64,000 bases of DNA. Origin: Glandiceps talaboti. Taxonomy: Eukaryota > Hemichordata > Enteropneusta > Spengelidae. This document shows positions 36,945 to 56,882 of this stretch, piece after piece (position 1 is the stretch's first letter; every line of letters starts with the position of its first letter). Both the position numbers and the translations under genes were made by a program. The stretch spans positions 16,711,957-16,775,956 of the forward strand of contig NC_135564.1 in NCBI RefSeq assembly GCF_964340395.1. Direction: 5' to 3'. Under the pieces are notes generated by a model, which did no database searches, was not told the origin of the DNA, and saw only the letters and a list, made by a program, of their open reading frames with translations.

Positions 36945-39470
36945 GTACTGAAGACCACTGCTCATCTGCTACAGTCAGAAACATATACGTCATCATCAAC
37001 ATACACGTCACCACCATTATCAACTCTTAGACTATTGAATTGAATTGAATATACCGATATATTGTGATGCAAGACAAACCACAGATCTGCTGATAATGGA
37101 ATTGGTGACCATATTATATTACATTATACTGACTGAAACGTTCATACTTTCTTTGTTTCTAAACAAATTAGTCTCAGACTAAGTAAGCCTATAATTACGT
37201 CGCTAAAAACTCTTTCCAGATTCACTAGCAAGACTCACTGGGAGATTTTTTTCCCAATATTTACAGGTACATTTTTCGACTAAAAGAACGGCACTATATT
37301 AGTGAAGTTAAAGAGTGGTATTTCATATAAGCTCTTCTAGTTTGGGAGATTTATATCAATTCTTTCCTCCTAAGTACTATTCCTTATTTGAATACTAACA
37401 GGCGGAATCACGAGACCATATACTTTTAAAAGACACATCGACTTCAATAAACCACAGGCTCTTTTACAGCACCGGCCAAGTTGCTTCAACAGAAATATAT
37501 GTGCTATGGCTTTCGAGAATGCCTAGACATAGCCTTGGCGGGACATTCGTCTATGAAGCAAGATTTGATCAATATATGGACGAGAAATGGGTATTCATTT
37601 TGGATTGATAAATTGATAGAACAACTACATGTGTTGCTGTTTTTCTACTTGAGAAAAAAATGTGAAACAACAAAAGATTGTAGCTCACTAATTGCAAAAA
37701 AATGAAAAAAGTAAACCTGGTTTGTTATTGGATGTAAATAAAGTGATTTGTAAACAAAATGAGGTAACTACAAGTACTCACTAGGCGACGTCACATCCGG
37801 TCTGTATATGCAGAAGAGCTAGCGCTTACACACATAATGAAACGTCACAAAGCATAAATAGTTTGGTAATATGTACTTACAAGTTGTGTTTAGTTGTGTT
37901 TATCAATTTGTTTTCAAATCACTCCACAAACTTCTTTCCCACATTTCCAATCACAATGTTATTTTTTCTTAAAATAAAAACCTGTTTGTTCGTTCGTTTG
38001 GTGTTTTGTTTGTTTGTATGTTTGTTTGTTTGTTTGTTCGTTTTTCAATATATTGAGTTAAAACATCTAACTGGTCTATGTTATTCCCTTCAAATACTTA
38101 TGATGTTCTATTTATAAACATTCACACGTTTACCTATGTATTATCTATAGGGCCACCTTTAACATGACCATTTTAACACGCGGTCACTTTCACTGAGATA
38201 AGATAATTAATCTGCAGGATACATAAGATTTTTTATGGACGATGGACGAACCACGAAGACCCTCGGGTTGGCTAAACAGATTTTGAGATAATAAAGAGAC
38301 AGGAACGAACTCTAGATGCGAATATTTTTTTATTCTGATGTAATTGCTCAGCTGTTGGTGGCGCTATACAGGTCGTTACTCGGAATACGAAATGTACAAG
38401 TACGTATACCACTCTTAGACGCTCAAAGCAGCAGAGATAATTTGTATAGCTTTTAAGTTGAAAGCGAGGTTACATTGAACTGGAGGACTGGAGACACGGA
38501 GTTGGTGCATGTGCTTTTTATCAACTGCATAGTTAGGCAAAAATGAAAAAAAAAAAAAACATTGTTTCCGATAATATGACTTCAGAAAATAAGGTAGGTC
38601 GGAATTTTATTTTACTTTATTTCGACAAGATCTAGATACTCGTTGGTCACAATACTTTCATAATGTTCAGTTACATTTGATGAGGTGTAAAAGAAGTAAA
38701 TGAAGACAATTATGTGATTCAGAAGTAGACAAACACAATATGCAGACTGTGTTGTTACATGCTGAAATGACATCGCTTCTCGCTAGAGTGTGATTTTAAA
38801 AAAAGTAACCAAAGATAATTTGGCAAGAAGATCTACGGGGAAATAGAAGAACAATTAACATAATTGTATTATTACTACCTTTTTGCATGTAAAAAAATGT
38901 TTAGGGTCGGCGGATCAAACTAGGATTGGTCGGGTAATCCACTCTGTTGTTTTATTGGCCTTATGTATCTCCAAGACAGAAATGTGTGGACCTATGTTTA
39001 ACGATTGAGCGAAATATCATAGCGATATTTGCAGCTTATTGAGTACTCAGCCCCCGGGATGCACATACCTACGAAATGCTGAAATATACATAGTGTAGAA
39101 GAGATCTCGTGAGCATCCTTTCATTGTACGTACTTATGTATATTTTCCAACTTAAGGCGCTCACCCGTAGCTTCCCAATTTAGAATCCCACGGATGTATA
39201 ATTTCCTGACTAATTTTATTTGTGCTATGTTCTCCGGGTTTTACTTTTTAATATCAGTCTGCAATTCGATATAATTTAGGTGACAATGTAGCATATGCGT
39301 GTTTTAAAATCAGTTGTCGGAATACTATAAAGATGCCGCGATAAAATTTTGAATTGTTTTAATCCGTTTTTTATTAAACTCTCAAAATATCCGACTTTTT
39401 GTGTCGACAAGTAAATCGTGGCAAAACCATTTCAATAAAATTATTCATACCTTTCAGAAGGAAAAGTAAT
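36945..39470. other. Intergenic spacer with repeat debris
   Basis: No gene recognised. The segment 37590-37740 resembles the left arm of the palindrome at 62762-63130 (shared AAAAAATGTGAAACAACA). A TTTG-rich simple repeat lies near 37985-38045. An ATG-led stretch ending at AAG|GTAGGT near 38593 could be a first exon but has no partner. Confidence 0.4.
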
Positions 39471-39475
39471 TTTAT

Positions 39476-39579
<104 letters not shown>

Positions 39580-40009
39580 TTAAGCACAATATCTAAAAAT
39601 CAGAGGCATCAACTCTAGTTAAATTTGGTTTTGGTAAACATCCTATGAATATTAATAACTGATTTACATTTTCAAAAAATAGGTTACATCTTCAGAAGGC
39701 ATGCTTCAAATTCCATATAGTGCCGTGTATTCATTGATAATAACAAAACTCATGTATGTGTCTATGATACAGTATATGAGCTGGTTGATGTAGAACTCAG
39801 TGACACGTGCATGCTACAGTATAAAGCTTATTTATGTAGAATTCATGCCTTTTTGTATATATACAGTCATGACTGACCGAGTCATCTGATGATCGCAGAA
39901 GCTTGGAACTCTATGACATAAGATCTCCTAATTTCAAATATTAAGTATATTATGCTCTGCTATAATATTGCATTGAACACTGTTCTCTACAGAGAGACAT
40001 ATCCATTAC

Positions 40010-40013
<4 letters not shown>

Positions 40014-40075
<62 letters not shown>

Positions 40076-40110
40076 GTACGTACGCTCGTACGCGCGCGCG
40101 CGTGTCTGTG
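40014..40110. repeat. (AT)n, then CG/GT-rich simple repeat
   Basis: About 58 bp of AT is followed by a short alternating CG run (about 40090-40102) and GT-rich sequence, a run of alternating purine-pyrimidine that could adopt Z-DNA. Confidence 0.9.
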
Positions 40111-43010
40111 TGTGTGTCTGTGTGTCTGTGTGTCTGTGTGTATGTGCGGTGTGTCAATTACTGATAACGTTATACACAATATATTCTTTTTCCCTTTTTC
40201 ATTGAGGAGTAGATGAGGTAACCTATGACAAATACTGTCTACATACTGTTTTCATACTAATCATGGTTAACTTTGTTAATTAATCACATATATTTCAAAA
40301 TAGTTGGTTGGATTATTAGTGAATGAGAACATGTCACGATTTTGTGACACAACAAGTTTATCAAAATCAAAGACGGAGGGCTATACAAGCTTCCATTCAC
40401 CTATGACCCCCTTACTAAGGGCACGTGTCCGCAAGGTCACGTTTCCTGAATTATGGATCAATCTGTTGACAGACTGAAGTAAGCAGTCGAAAATTTCAGG
40501 TGACAGTTTTCAAGCTTGTGTGGATCAAATCAAAGTTTTGTATGAATGGATTTTGAACGTACACTCAACAGTTTTTTTTTCAAAAAAAAAAGCAAGGGGA
40601 ATGTAACTCAACAAGTAGTTGTGTATTCTATAACGCTGATTTAGGGAAATCGTGGTACACAAAACTAACGACTCACCATTTGTATTATAGATGTAGCTGT
40701 ATATAATCATCAAAGCAAAATGATATGATGTCAAACAACTACCAGACTATATTGTATGCTATACAAATATTAAATGTCCTCCCTTACCTCGTCTTAAATT
40801 TATATCTTGGAAGAAGTCACCGTGCACAAATTATCCAACACACATGACGTAACGGTTGTGGTTTTTCTAGAATTGTTTTCTAGTTATTTTGATTTGAAAA
40901 AGTAAATTGCCAGCTATAGTGTTGATACAAATTTTTACAGCAAAGTTTTTTATTATTATTATTGTTATTATTTATTTAACTTTGACAAAAGTCAGGCAGT
41001 CCACACAGGTGACCACATAGGCTCCCGTGGGTTTATGCTGGTAGATATATACACCGGAAGGTGAAATTTTCATATATGCCTCGATAATAAACTGGGCGTG
41101 AACGAATGAATTCTGAAATATGTGTGTCAGTCATAAATGTCTTGATAGCCGTACACTCAAGGAGTGTTCGTGTGTCAGAACTCTCAGACTGGTAACTGAG
41201 ACTTTGGTTTACTAAGATAGACACAAACTAAAACAGTTACTATTGTTTCAACAAGTTGGTACGTGATAACTTGAGCTATTGAGTGGACGTTAGTTTCATT
41301 ATGGTCTCAGTGGGGAGGGAGATTTCCAAGAGTTTTATTGACAGAGATCCATGAACTTGTGGTGCACTGTTTTAATACTTCCAATGTTTACTTTATCTTG
41401 ATCATAGGGTGATTAGAATCACACAACAGAGGAACAGCTATCACCCACTTGTGTAATCTACTGGATTGAAGAACAATACATTTAGTTTGTACCTATCAAT
41501 TAATTATTAGTAAACGAAATAGAAGGCTCGATTGCCAGAGTTGTAAGTGTATTGTGTCGGGTACTACGTGTATGTCTATGTATAATTGTACTGCTGTAGT
41601 TTCATTGTATTGTACACGTGCATTTTTGTTTTGTCCAATCAGAATCATAGACACTGTTAGTTTCTGCCAATTATAGTTTTCATGTGTTTTCTTGTCACGT
41701 GATTCCTGTATACTCAAATTGAAACGCGCGGCGTAGTCTGAGCACAGTTACTCCCTGTAGGCAGACCGGCAACACAAGTGTCTTTTTTTCTGTATTGGCA
41801 GGTTGTAATAAAGTGTGTGTTAATGTCATCAACCTTGTTTGCAGACTGTTTATGACGGCGTAGTTGTGACATATTCATTATAATTTATCCATTTTTTTAA
41901 AAATTTACTTAACAAATTTTCCGTTGGTAACGTTTGTGTCATCAGATGTGTGACTATAACCTGTAAATATGTTTATTTTTATATATCCCTGCATGCCAAG
42001 TATTGCTTAGATGTGATGGCTAACTATTCATGTTCAGGGCCGTCGAATGTCACCTGAACGTGCACAATCTGCAACGAATTTGCTAGAGTAATTTTGCATT
42101 TGGTTCTGATAAATCCAAAATAATTAGACTAAAAGATCTCTCAAAGTAGACAATACAGCCATTGTTGAAACTAAGGGCACGGCATGAAAACGTTGAAGCT
42201 GAATGTTGTAGAGCTCGGCACATCAACCAATAGTACATGGCCAGCATGAGGGGGATATATTGCAAAATATATTAGCTTGTCAATAAATCAGATTGCCTGT
42301 ATATTAGTAATTTACTTCAAGGCAAAATTATGCACTTTATTTGCATTTTAAACCAATCACCAGCGGGAAGGTTGATAGTTTTTGTACCCAAAATCTCACT
42401 CCTCACGATCTTAAATTGTGCTAATTGGATATAACATTTTTGGGGGTACTTTGGTCAAAAATGATATTTTAGCAGAACACTATAATACTATGTGTCAGAT
42501 TACTTTGATATTTCATATATTTATCAAGGCCGTAACTTGTTTTTCATCAGACTATATTCTCGGCATGCATTTTTATTCCTTGAGAGTGAAAGTGAGAATT
42601 ATTGGGTCAAATTGTCCATGTTCATGTATAATATTACACCTCCTTTGACATCTTAATTAAAAACAATGTTATGCATTACCACTAAGCTCCTACGAATTGT
42701 TTCTTGGAAAATTCGACCGGAGGTTATAGAGGTAGACTTTTTTTTTGCAGTGGCGCTGCGTAGGAACTTGGCACACAGAAATCCTGACAATAAATTAGCT
42801 TCAAGCACATCGCATCGGCAAGAAGATGAAAAAAAAACAATACCATAAGAAAGGAAAACCCATTGCCGTGAACAGCATTATTTTTACTACTCATACAATG
42901 AAGAAATTGTCTTTTGTAGTTATAAGCTAATAAAATGACCAAATTTATGATTTTTCAGAAAATTTGTACCCTGTTAAAGTTGATAATTCGGATTTGAAAT
43001 CAGAAGCTAT
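40111..43010. other. Intergenic spacer, no gene recognised
   Basis: I found no coding exon, RNA gene or clear element on either strand. A phrase with CAGGCAGTCCACACAGGTGACCACAT-like sequence near 40990 looks like dispersed repeat debris. Confidence 0.4.
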
Positions 43011-43147
43011 TTCCTACTATTGTCCTCATTTTGGCATACACTCACATTTTGTAATACGACGTTAGAGCTTTGTCACTCTAATTTTGTATTACGTATATTT
43101 GCGAATCTCACGTTATATTCTGGATACACAAAAGAGAATTGCATTCT

Positions 43148-43635
43148 ATTCTATTCCATTCCCTTCTCTTCTCTTCTCTTCTCTTCTCTTCTCTTCTCTT
43201 CTCTTCTCTTCTCTTCTCTTCTCTTCTCTTCTCTTCTCTTCTCTTCTCTTCTCTTCTCTTCTCTTCTCTTCTATTCTATTCTATTCTATTCTATTCTATT
43301 CTATTCTATTCTATTCTATTCCATTTCATTCCATTCCCTTATCTTCCCTTCCCTCCATTATATTATATTATATTACAATGTGTTCCGTTTGATTGGGTTA
43401 TATCGTATTGCATTGCATTGTATTGCATTGCATTGTATTGTATTGTGTTGTGTTGTGTTGTGTTGTGTTGTGTTGTGTTGTGTTGTGTTGTATTGTATTG
43501 TATTGTATTGTATTGTATTGTATTGTATTGTATTTTGGTGCGTTGTATTGTTTTGTGTTGTATTGCTTTGTATGGTGTTGCCTTGTGTTGTATGGCGTCG
43601 TGTTGCTTTGCGTTGTTTTTGTGTTGTTTTGACAT
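43148..43635. repeat. Compound pentanucleotide array (TTCTC, TTCTA, TTGNN)
   Basis: About 110 bp of TTCTC, then TTCTA, TTATA and a long TTGTA/TTGCA/TTGTG stretch to about 43635. Long open frames here are repeat artefacts because a 5-bp unit reads through in every frame. Confidence 0.96.
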
Positions 43636-43901
43636 TTTGTAAGTAGAAAGAATCCTCTAATTGGTATTGGCATTTACATACATGGTAATCATAGATATTG
43701 TACAAAATAACCAAATCAGTTTGCTGTAAAACTTGTACATTGTTAGCAGATCACCCGGATACATAATTATAACTACAATTAGCTAGTGTGTATTATCTAA
43801 GAATTAAAAGATTAGGATTAGGATTATTAGAAGCACTAATATATATGGAATGTTATTTGGGTTCTAAGTAAGACAATGTTATTGTAGTATTTGTGTTGAC
43901 C

Positions 43902-50029
<6,128 letters not shown>

Positions 50030-50256
50030 GCTGGAAGATAGAAAAAATGGACCGTGTTCGACACAGATGTGTGATTGTTTTAAATAGAAGTATTGAATTC
50101 AAGCTATAGATGATGTTTAGCCTCCTATGTGTCGCTACGACATGATATCAGAATCCAAATAATGCCGACTCCACAAGCTGTTAATAATCATAGCTTATTA
50201 TTTCTGTGATGAAAGCAAAATAGCTTAGCAACATAGCATACTGTACTAAATACGAA

Positions 50257-50440
50257 TTATATTTATATTATATTATATTATATTAAATTATATTATATAT
50301 TATATGATATTATATTATATTATATTATATTATATTATATTATATTATTATATTGTAGATTATATTATATTATATTATATTATATTATATTATATTATAT
50401 TATATTACGCTATATTATCTTATATTATCTTATACTATAT
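50257..50440. repeat. (TTATA)n pentanucleotide array
   Basis: About 180 bp of TTATA units begin roughly 230 bp upstream of the gene 2 start codon. Confidence 0.95.
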
Positions 50441-50889
50441 TAGAGTATCATATATCATATCACATATATATCGTATCATATCAGACTAGTATAACGTCAA
50501 ATCAATGTATAATCAGAATTTAAGAGAGTTAACTGAAGCAAATGGTCAAATATTGATTCACCAGTGGTAATCCGATCGACAATATCCTATACTAAAAGGG
50601 TCGTACCAGTATGTCTCTTTGACACGTCACTGTACACAACCTGTTTGAGTGTGGTGTTATCACCGCCTACTCTCTCGGCATGCAAAGAAATTGTGATATA
50701 TTTTCAACCCCAAAAAGCAACATTTCGGACTTTCAGAATGCTGAACTCAGTAAAGATAAATAAAAAAAGGATATTAATCATCAAAGAAAAATGTATGTTT
50801 TGCAATTGTTGCAAATATTGCATTCCTAGCTACCCGCCGGGGCAATTTTAGTGTAATATTTGGAATGAACCCCTATTATCAGTACCATA

Positions 50890-52240
50890 TCGTTTTATAG
50901 CAAGAAGATTCAATCTACAACTATTTCCCTCCTTGCAATCATCTCAAAACTTTGTTTAAAACTCGATTGGTATTCCATCAAAATCAAGCGCTTTATTGTT
51001 CTTTATATTTCTGATAGCTTTAGTACACTCCTCTACCGTAATTAGACCTTCACATACATATACATACTTAGCATCACTTCGTTTTAACGTAAACTATATT
51101 AATATGCCTTCAAGGTATTGCTTTATTTCTTCCTCTTTCACATTCTTTGATTTCTACAGATCCCTGTAGAAATCTGTTTCTGTTTTCAAAATCAGACTTA
51201 ATCTCCTTAAAAATGTTTCCTTCTGCTTCTAACTTAAATTACATATCTGCTTGGTTTTATACGTTTTCCGTTCTAAACCCAAGAACTATCTTAGACTACT
51301 ATTCCTCATTCTCTTCATACCACTTTACTCATGGACGTATACATCATCTAATTGTTTTCTCTCCTCGGAATATATTTTCCGAAGTAATTTGACCTTAGTA
51401 TGATCATTAAGCTTCTTCTCTAAATCTATAATCTCCTTTTGTAATATTTCTTCTTCTCTTCTCCTATTCTATACTCTATCTTTGGTATACTTTACTTCCT
51501 TAATTTTTACTTTTTTTTACTTCTAATATGTTTTTATTTAACATTTTTTTGTCGCATTCACCATTATATTCATTTAATGTCTCAAATATCACCTTTTGTA
51601 TGATCGTTTTGTAATTCTGATTACTAAGTAGGCTAGTATGTTCACTTCTAATACCCAGGTTCTCTGTCTGAATGTTGAAAACCAGTTTTTGATAGAAACA
51701 GTTATTATGATCCGCCCTAGCTGCCAGACGAATGTCACCAGAAGCGGTACTTACAATAGACATGTAGATATAAGCTAAAAGTCCAGTATGCTAGCTAAGC
51801 CTAAAGACACTTGCCTCCAGGTAAATTGCTTTTTCTTTGGGTTTAGCTCCCACCAGACGTCACATACATCTAAAGCTTTTATAGATTCTTTGATTTCACA
51901 GAAGGACTTTTTGTCCCGTGCTTGTCGATTGTTGGATCACGCGCACAATTACAGTCAACACCAATAAGAAAGTTTACTTATTTTCTGTAATTCCATAAAT
52001 GCAATTATTATTTAGAGTACAGAACTATATTTCTCTTTCGCTTTGGTACATAAATATAATTATTGACAAGAGTGTAAACTCATCAGCAGTATTTAAAGAA
52101 ACCAGCAACTTTGTACCGTCTTGACGTGTCTTAACATTTAACACCTCGCACTAAATCCCATTATCTATTGACATGGTAACACCTCTATCTACGATGACAA
52201 ATGTCATAAGAATTAAACACGTTTCCTTTCCACTCTCTTT
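50890..52240 (-). pseudogene. Decayed L1/Tx1-like LINE: endonuclease plus start of RT
   Basis: Minus strand, broken frames, in order. LIGVDCNCARDPTIDKHGTK near 51930 matches the APE endonuclease G-D-F-N-C...D-P-x-x-D-K motif. ADHNNCFYQKLVFNIQ near 51710 matches the endonuclease C-terminal S-D-H motif. A charged linker (RRREEEILQKEIIDLEKKLN) lies near 51430. AIRNIKNNKALDFDGIPIEF near 50970 matches RT block 1 (K-x-N-K-A-x-G-x-D-G-I-P). Several stops and frameshifts, so inactive, and cut off just after RT block 1. Confidence 0.8.
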
Positions 52241-52254
52241 CTACAGTCTGTTTC

Positions 52255-52630
52255 ACAATACAATGCAGCTTTTCTGTTTGATTCAACCAGTAGAAACCAA
52301 CAAGAAACTTCATATGCATCACTTCAATAGCAAGATCTCATTTTTTTTGCTACATTTAGTCTAAATGAAATAATTTAAAACATTTCATTGTATTGCAACT
52401 CCATGCAGACATTCAGGCGCCGATTTTTTTTGTTAGTATTAAACAACCGATGAAGGGAGCGTAAAATGTCCTTTGCGGTGCGGTGTTCATTTGATGTCTG
52501 TATGGTGGCATGTGTAGTTCATGTCACTTAGACAAAATGTAGCAAGAAACTGAACTCATTTAATCTTGCTATCTGTGCAGAATGTCCACTTTTTTATTGG
52601 TTTCTGAGTGGTTGTATCAAAACGAAAAGC
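52255..52630 (+). repeat. Dispersed repeat, copy 2
   Basis: Direct-orientation partner of 44340-44700 with moderate divergence. It lies next to the 5' side of the LINE fragment, so it might belong to that element, but copy 1 has no LINE beside it. Confidence 0.78.
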
Positions 52631-52837
52631 CGCACGGTAGATACATCACACACACTCTGTCTATCTTTTTAAAAGTAGAATAACATTTTCATTATTGTAA
52701 AAAAGCTCCTCAATCTGTTCCAATTATGTTTTATTTAACTTTAGGTTACATATAAGCCTATTTGGCTGGGAGGTTGTGTAATGTAAATTGTTTTTTTCCG
52801 GTAGTCTGTTTACCTCATGTCACAATAATAAATTATT

Positions 52838-52916
<79 letters not shown>
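52838..52916. repeat. (CTA)n trinucleotide repeat
   Basis: About 26 uninterrupted CTA/ACT units. Confidence 0.96.
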
Positions 52917-52919
52917 ATT

Positions 52920-54715
52920 TACAGCTATTTGTTCCACACGTTTCTTTCTTCAAATGAGAATGGATGAACAATTTTGTACATGTACACGATATGATATCAT
53001 GATTGAATATTCCGTGTCATGGAAGTACATTATATCGATGATAACACAAGCAGCACTACGTACACTGTACATGATGTGGTCGTTGGTGGCGCCCCAAGAT
53101 GATCCGTATACTCATACAGGTGGTCAAACAGCGAAGACAGTCATGTGATATTACGCGCTCCATTCAACAACTACATTCTTACGTAACAGTGTAAACAATG
53201 ACACAATCGAACACTATATTCGACATTTTCATCAAGTTGTGAGTCCCATGTACGACGTGCTCCATATTTGTCAACCAATAGATTGTTTTTTTATCACAGT
53301 TTGCCAGCTTTGTTTAAACATAACTTGAAAAACAAATGAGCGCTTCATAACAGTATGAAGTCTGACGATATGAAAAAAGGTCGAAGGTAAGGTTTTTTTT
53401 CCAACTTTGAAATCACTATTCTGTTGGGGTAATGGATACAATCGTACAAACACACACGTACGTTCAAAAGGAAGAAATGCGCTGTAGGGTTTTCAACATT
53501 TGAATATATGAGATATCTGTTTTAAAATATTAACATAAATCGTTGTAAGTGCAAGTAGTTAAGGTTTTAATATAAGGTAAATATAGACCAGATGCAAACT
53601 GCATTCCTCCCGTAAGGATACACTAGTCTTCGTTTTGTTAAAGATTATGTACCTTAGTTTGTATTTAAGCAATACAGATCTAAATATAACCAAGTGCCAA
53701 AAAGCCAATTAAAGTGAACCTAATAAGGTAAAGTTAATATGAACAATTAGTCGACATCTAAATTACATTTTAAGATACAAATGTATGTGTTGTAATTGTG
53801 TCTTTAGTTTAAATGTTTGGTTTTGTTAGTGTTGTTCGTAGTATGTTTTGTGAGGCCTTGTTACAAAATGTTGGGTCAGTATGCATGAGGAAACTCACCA
53901 TGTCGACTTTAAAGCGTGGTTAGTGACTTGCCAATTTTGTGCAAGTGCACGTGCGTAGCGACAGAAACAATTACATTGTAGGATAGGAGAGTTGAAAACT
54001 TCTGGGAGGTCAACCCAAGGTTAACCCATTTTGTTAGGGGGTAGTTTAGGTGTGCTTGGTTAGGGCCCGGCTCTGGTCAGGACATTCATTATGTTGGGGT
54101 ATTAGATATGCAATGACAAATATTAAATCGCTTTGTCATCCAAGTATTGGGTTATTAGTCTAAGGGTGACCTTTTTTTCTTCTCATCTCCAGTGGAATAA
54201 TCATGCGGGGCGGGCGGGCGAAATAAAAAAAAGGGGGCAAGTTTCAGTTCTATTCTCTGTCCTTTCTGTCCTGTCAGTCTCTCTACAACTTCTTTTCTCT
54301 TCTCTTTTGTTGAATTCCTTGTTACAGGTCTCTTTCCTTCATTGTAGCAACGTTGACATGTCTGTAGAACAACTTTGTAAGAAGATGAATACTTATCATC
54401 CTGATGGGTGTACATCTGTAGCCATGAACCATTGTATGATTTTATCAGGAGTACTAATACATTCGTCCTATTAATCAAAGTGGCATTGACATCGCTAACA
54501 ATATTTTCAAGTTATCCAATTTGAACTTTAGTATGTAACTTTTTGAAACACTTGCGTGATTGTCATCAGTGTGCTAGAGGAAATTTCATTTATATAAATC
54601 ATTGCTTCTATGAAACATTTTTCTTCAGTATGAACTTGTCAAAATAATCCACCAGATAACATTTCTAGAACTCAGAACTCCTTTGGAATTTACTGTTTAA
54701 AAGTAATTATAAGTA
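52920..54715. other. Intergenic spacer, no gene recognised
   Basis: No convincing exon or element on either strand. A GTTGGTGGCGCC phrase near 53080 recalls the repeat debris at 35150 and 38360. Confidence 0.4.
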
Positions 54716-54719
54716 ATAC

Positions 54720-55096
54720 TAGAGAGGTTTAGATACACGTTAGAACGCGTACGTGTACGGGAGCAATATCGTGCAGGCGTACACGTAATGACGCGTTCAA
54801 AGCTGTGTTTAGTTACGCGTTCAGAAGGCAAACTTGAAAGACAATGGAATGTGCACGCGCGCGTTGGCATCTTCTGTCCTGAAGGCCATACACATGACTT
54901 TATATGTTGGTATTTGTCGGTATTTTTGCAATTTTTCCCGCACCTACCCAAACGAAAAACCGAACAATTAGTTTGCAGTTATGTTTACGAACTTTGATAT
55001 AAAAATATGACATTTAAGAGAAGAAAAATGACGAAAACTTAACACGTGTTTACAGTTACGTGTAGACTGCCATTTTGACGTTGCATCGTCTGATCA
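54720..55096 (+). mobile_element. MITE family B, copy 1 (one end lost)
   Basis: It begins TAGAGAGGTTTAGATACACG. It matches the reverse complement of 58138-58476 through most of its length (shared CTTCTGTCCTGAAGGCCAT and GTTTACAGTTACGTGTAGAC). The right terminal repeat seen in copy 2 is absent here. Confidence 0.82.
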
Positions 55097-55431
55097 AGGG
55101 CATGAGGCAACAATTCTGGTGTCTATAACAATATTGAATTACGCCGTGAATATAGACAACATCAACAAGTTCCGTCAATTTCTTGTTTATCATTATATTC
55201 GATATCTTGAATCGCTAATTAATATATAATTACAATACGCAGAAAAATACATATATTTAACTCGATCGAATCGCGCTGGAATACAAATAGAATATACGGG
55301 ACACTTCTGTGGAGTGTACCGATTGAATAGCGCCCCCAACGGTCGTATAATTTACTTCTCTGTCTTGTCGCGAGATCGCGAGAACGAATGATTCGAATCT
55401 TGGAATTTGAAAATTCAACCTCCACGAGCTC

Positions 55432-55510
55432 CCCGTCTATCTTTCTGTGTAAAGACTTTATAAGTTTTACTGTTCGTCACCGTGGTCTCTGCATCGACGT
55501 ACGAGTAGGG
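55432..55510 (+). repeat. Dispersed repeat, copy 2 (pair with 35377-35454)
   Basis: About 78 bp with only a few differences from 35377-35454. Confidence 0.85.
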
Positions 55511-55974
55511 TTATTAACATGCATATAGGAAGGACTTTCTGCCTTCATGATGGAGGTAGCTACGTTCCGGATTTTTCATGAAGGCGAGACATTGCACAAA
55601 TATCCATCATTCATCTAATATTAGACTCTAGCTTAGATGCAACACACTTTTTGAACGATATTATCCCGATGAAAAGTACTGTGTACTTGCGAAGTCTAAT
55701 ATTAAATATAGTGATATGAGCGGCAAAGAGTCGGAGATAAAGACGCAAAGGCAGTGACAAACATATGGAAAGAAAGACAGACAGACAACCAGACACACAC
55801 GCGTGCGAGTGCGTGCGCGCACGCACACATACACACACACGCGCGCGCTCTATGCAACACACACCCTGACAAACACGTCACCTGCAAGTCGCTTTTGAGA
55901 TGGAAGAAATTCAAAAGAAACTAAAATCCACTCATAGCACATGATATATGCCACAGACGCAACCACATACAGAC

Positions 55975-56006
55975 AGACACAGACAGAAAGACATACATAC
56001 ATACAT

Positions 56007-56097
<91 letters not shown>

Positions 56098-56136
56098 CAG
56101 ACATACACAGAGAGGGACAAAGACAGGCAGAGACAA

Positions 56137-56192
<56 letters not shown>
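55975..56192. repeat. (CAGA)n tetranucleotide array
   Basis: Two CAGA runs (about 56008-56096 and 56137-56190) are separated by imperfect sequence. Long open frames here are repeat artefacts. Confidence 0.95.
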
Positions 56193-56193
<1 letters not shown>

Positions 56194-56574
56194 GACACAT
56201 GGAGGCACAGAGATAGCTAAGAATGTCATGTTTGAAGATACCAAGACGTAATTTATATTCATACAATAAAACAAAGACAATTGCAGTCAAACAATAGTTA
56301 TAATGATCTCAAAATGAAATGTATAGAATCATTTTACGGAAGACATCTGTCCAATGGCCTTCATTACATTGTATTACATGTTGAAGTTCCCAATCACCAT
56401 CATCACTTAAGATGGAGAAAGTTTGAATCTGTTGGTAAGACGGAATGGTATTGCATAAATATATATGTATCTATTTATTGTTGGAGAATTTTGAAATCTG
56501 TACAAATAATTTGCCAATGAATCTTTATCTATTCATTTGAAAGTACTTCAGTACAGTGTGGAAAAGTGCTATAT

Positions 56575-56576
<2 letters not shown>

Positions 56577-56630
<54 letters not shown>
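56577..56630. repeat. (CAT)n trinucleotide repeat
   Basis: About 18 CAT/ATC units. Confidence 0.96.
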
Positions 56631-56631
<1 letters not shown>

Positions 56632-56882
56632 TGACTGAAGCTACTGTGTTGTATCTTAGACGAAGGGAAATTATTGCTAATATAGTAATAAAACTATAAC
56701 GTCAATCTCCCATTCATTTTTTCCAAAATTTCGAGAGGTACTCCAACAAGATAAATTGTCATAGAATGTTTCAGTATCTACATATGAGGTATGGGATAAA
56801 TAGCAACAGCTACGGATACATTCAAATTCGAATTGTTTGATCATATGATATATGTAAGTGTTATACGATATATTATATTATA

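Noticed and set aside
38540-38592. Possible plus-strand first exon ending AAG|GTAGGT
   Set aside because: Low-complexity lysine run and no matching next exon.
43020-43714. Frames of up to 208 codons on both strands
   Set aside because: Pentanucleotide repeats read open in all frames; no independent coding signal.
55850-56290. Frames up to 146 codons
   Set aside because: CAGA microsatellite translation.
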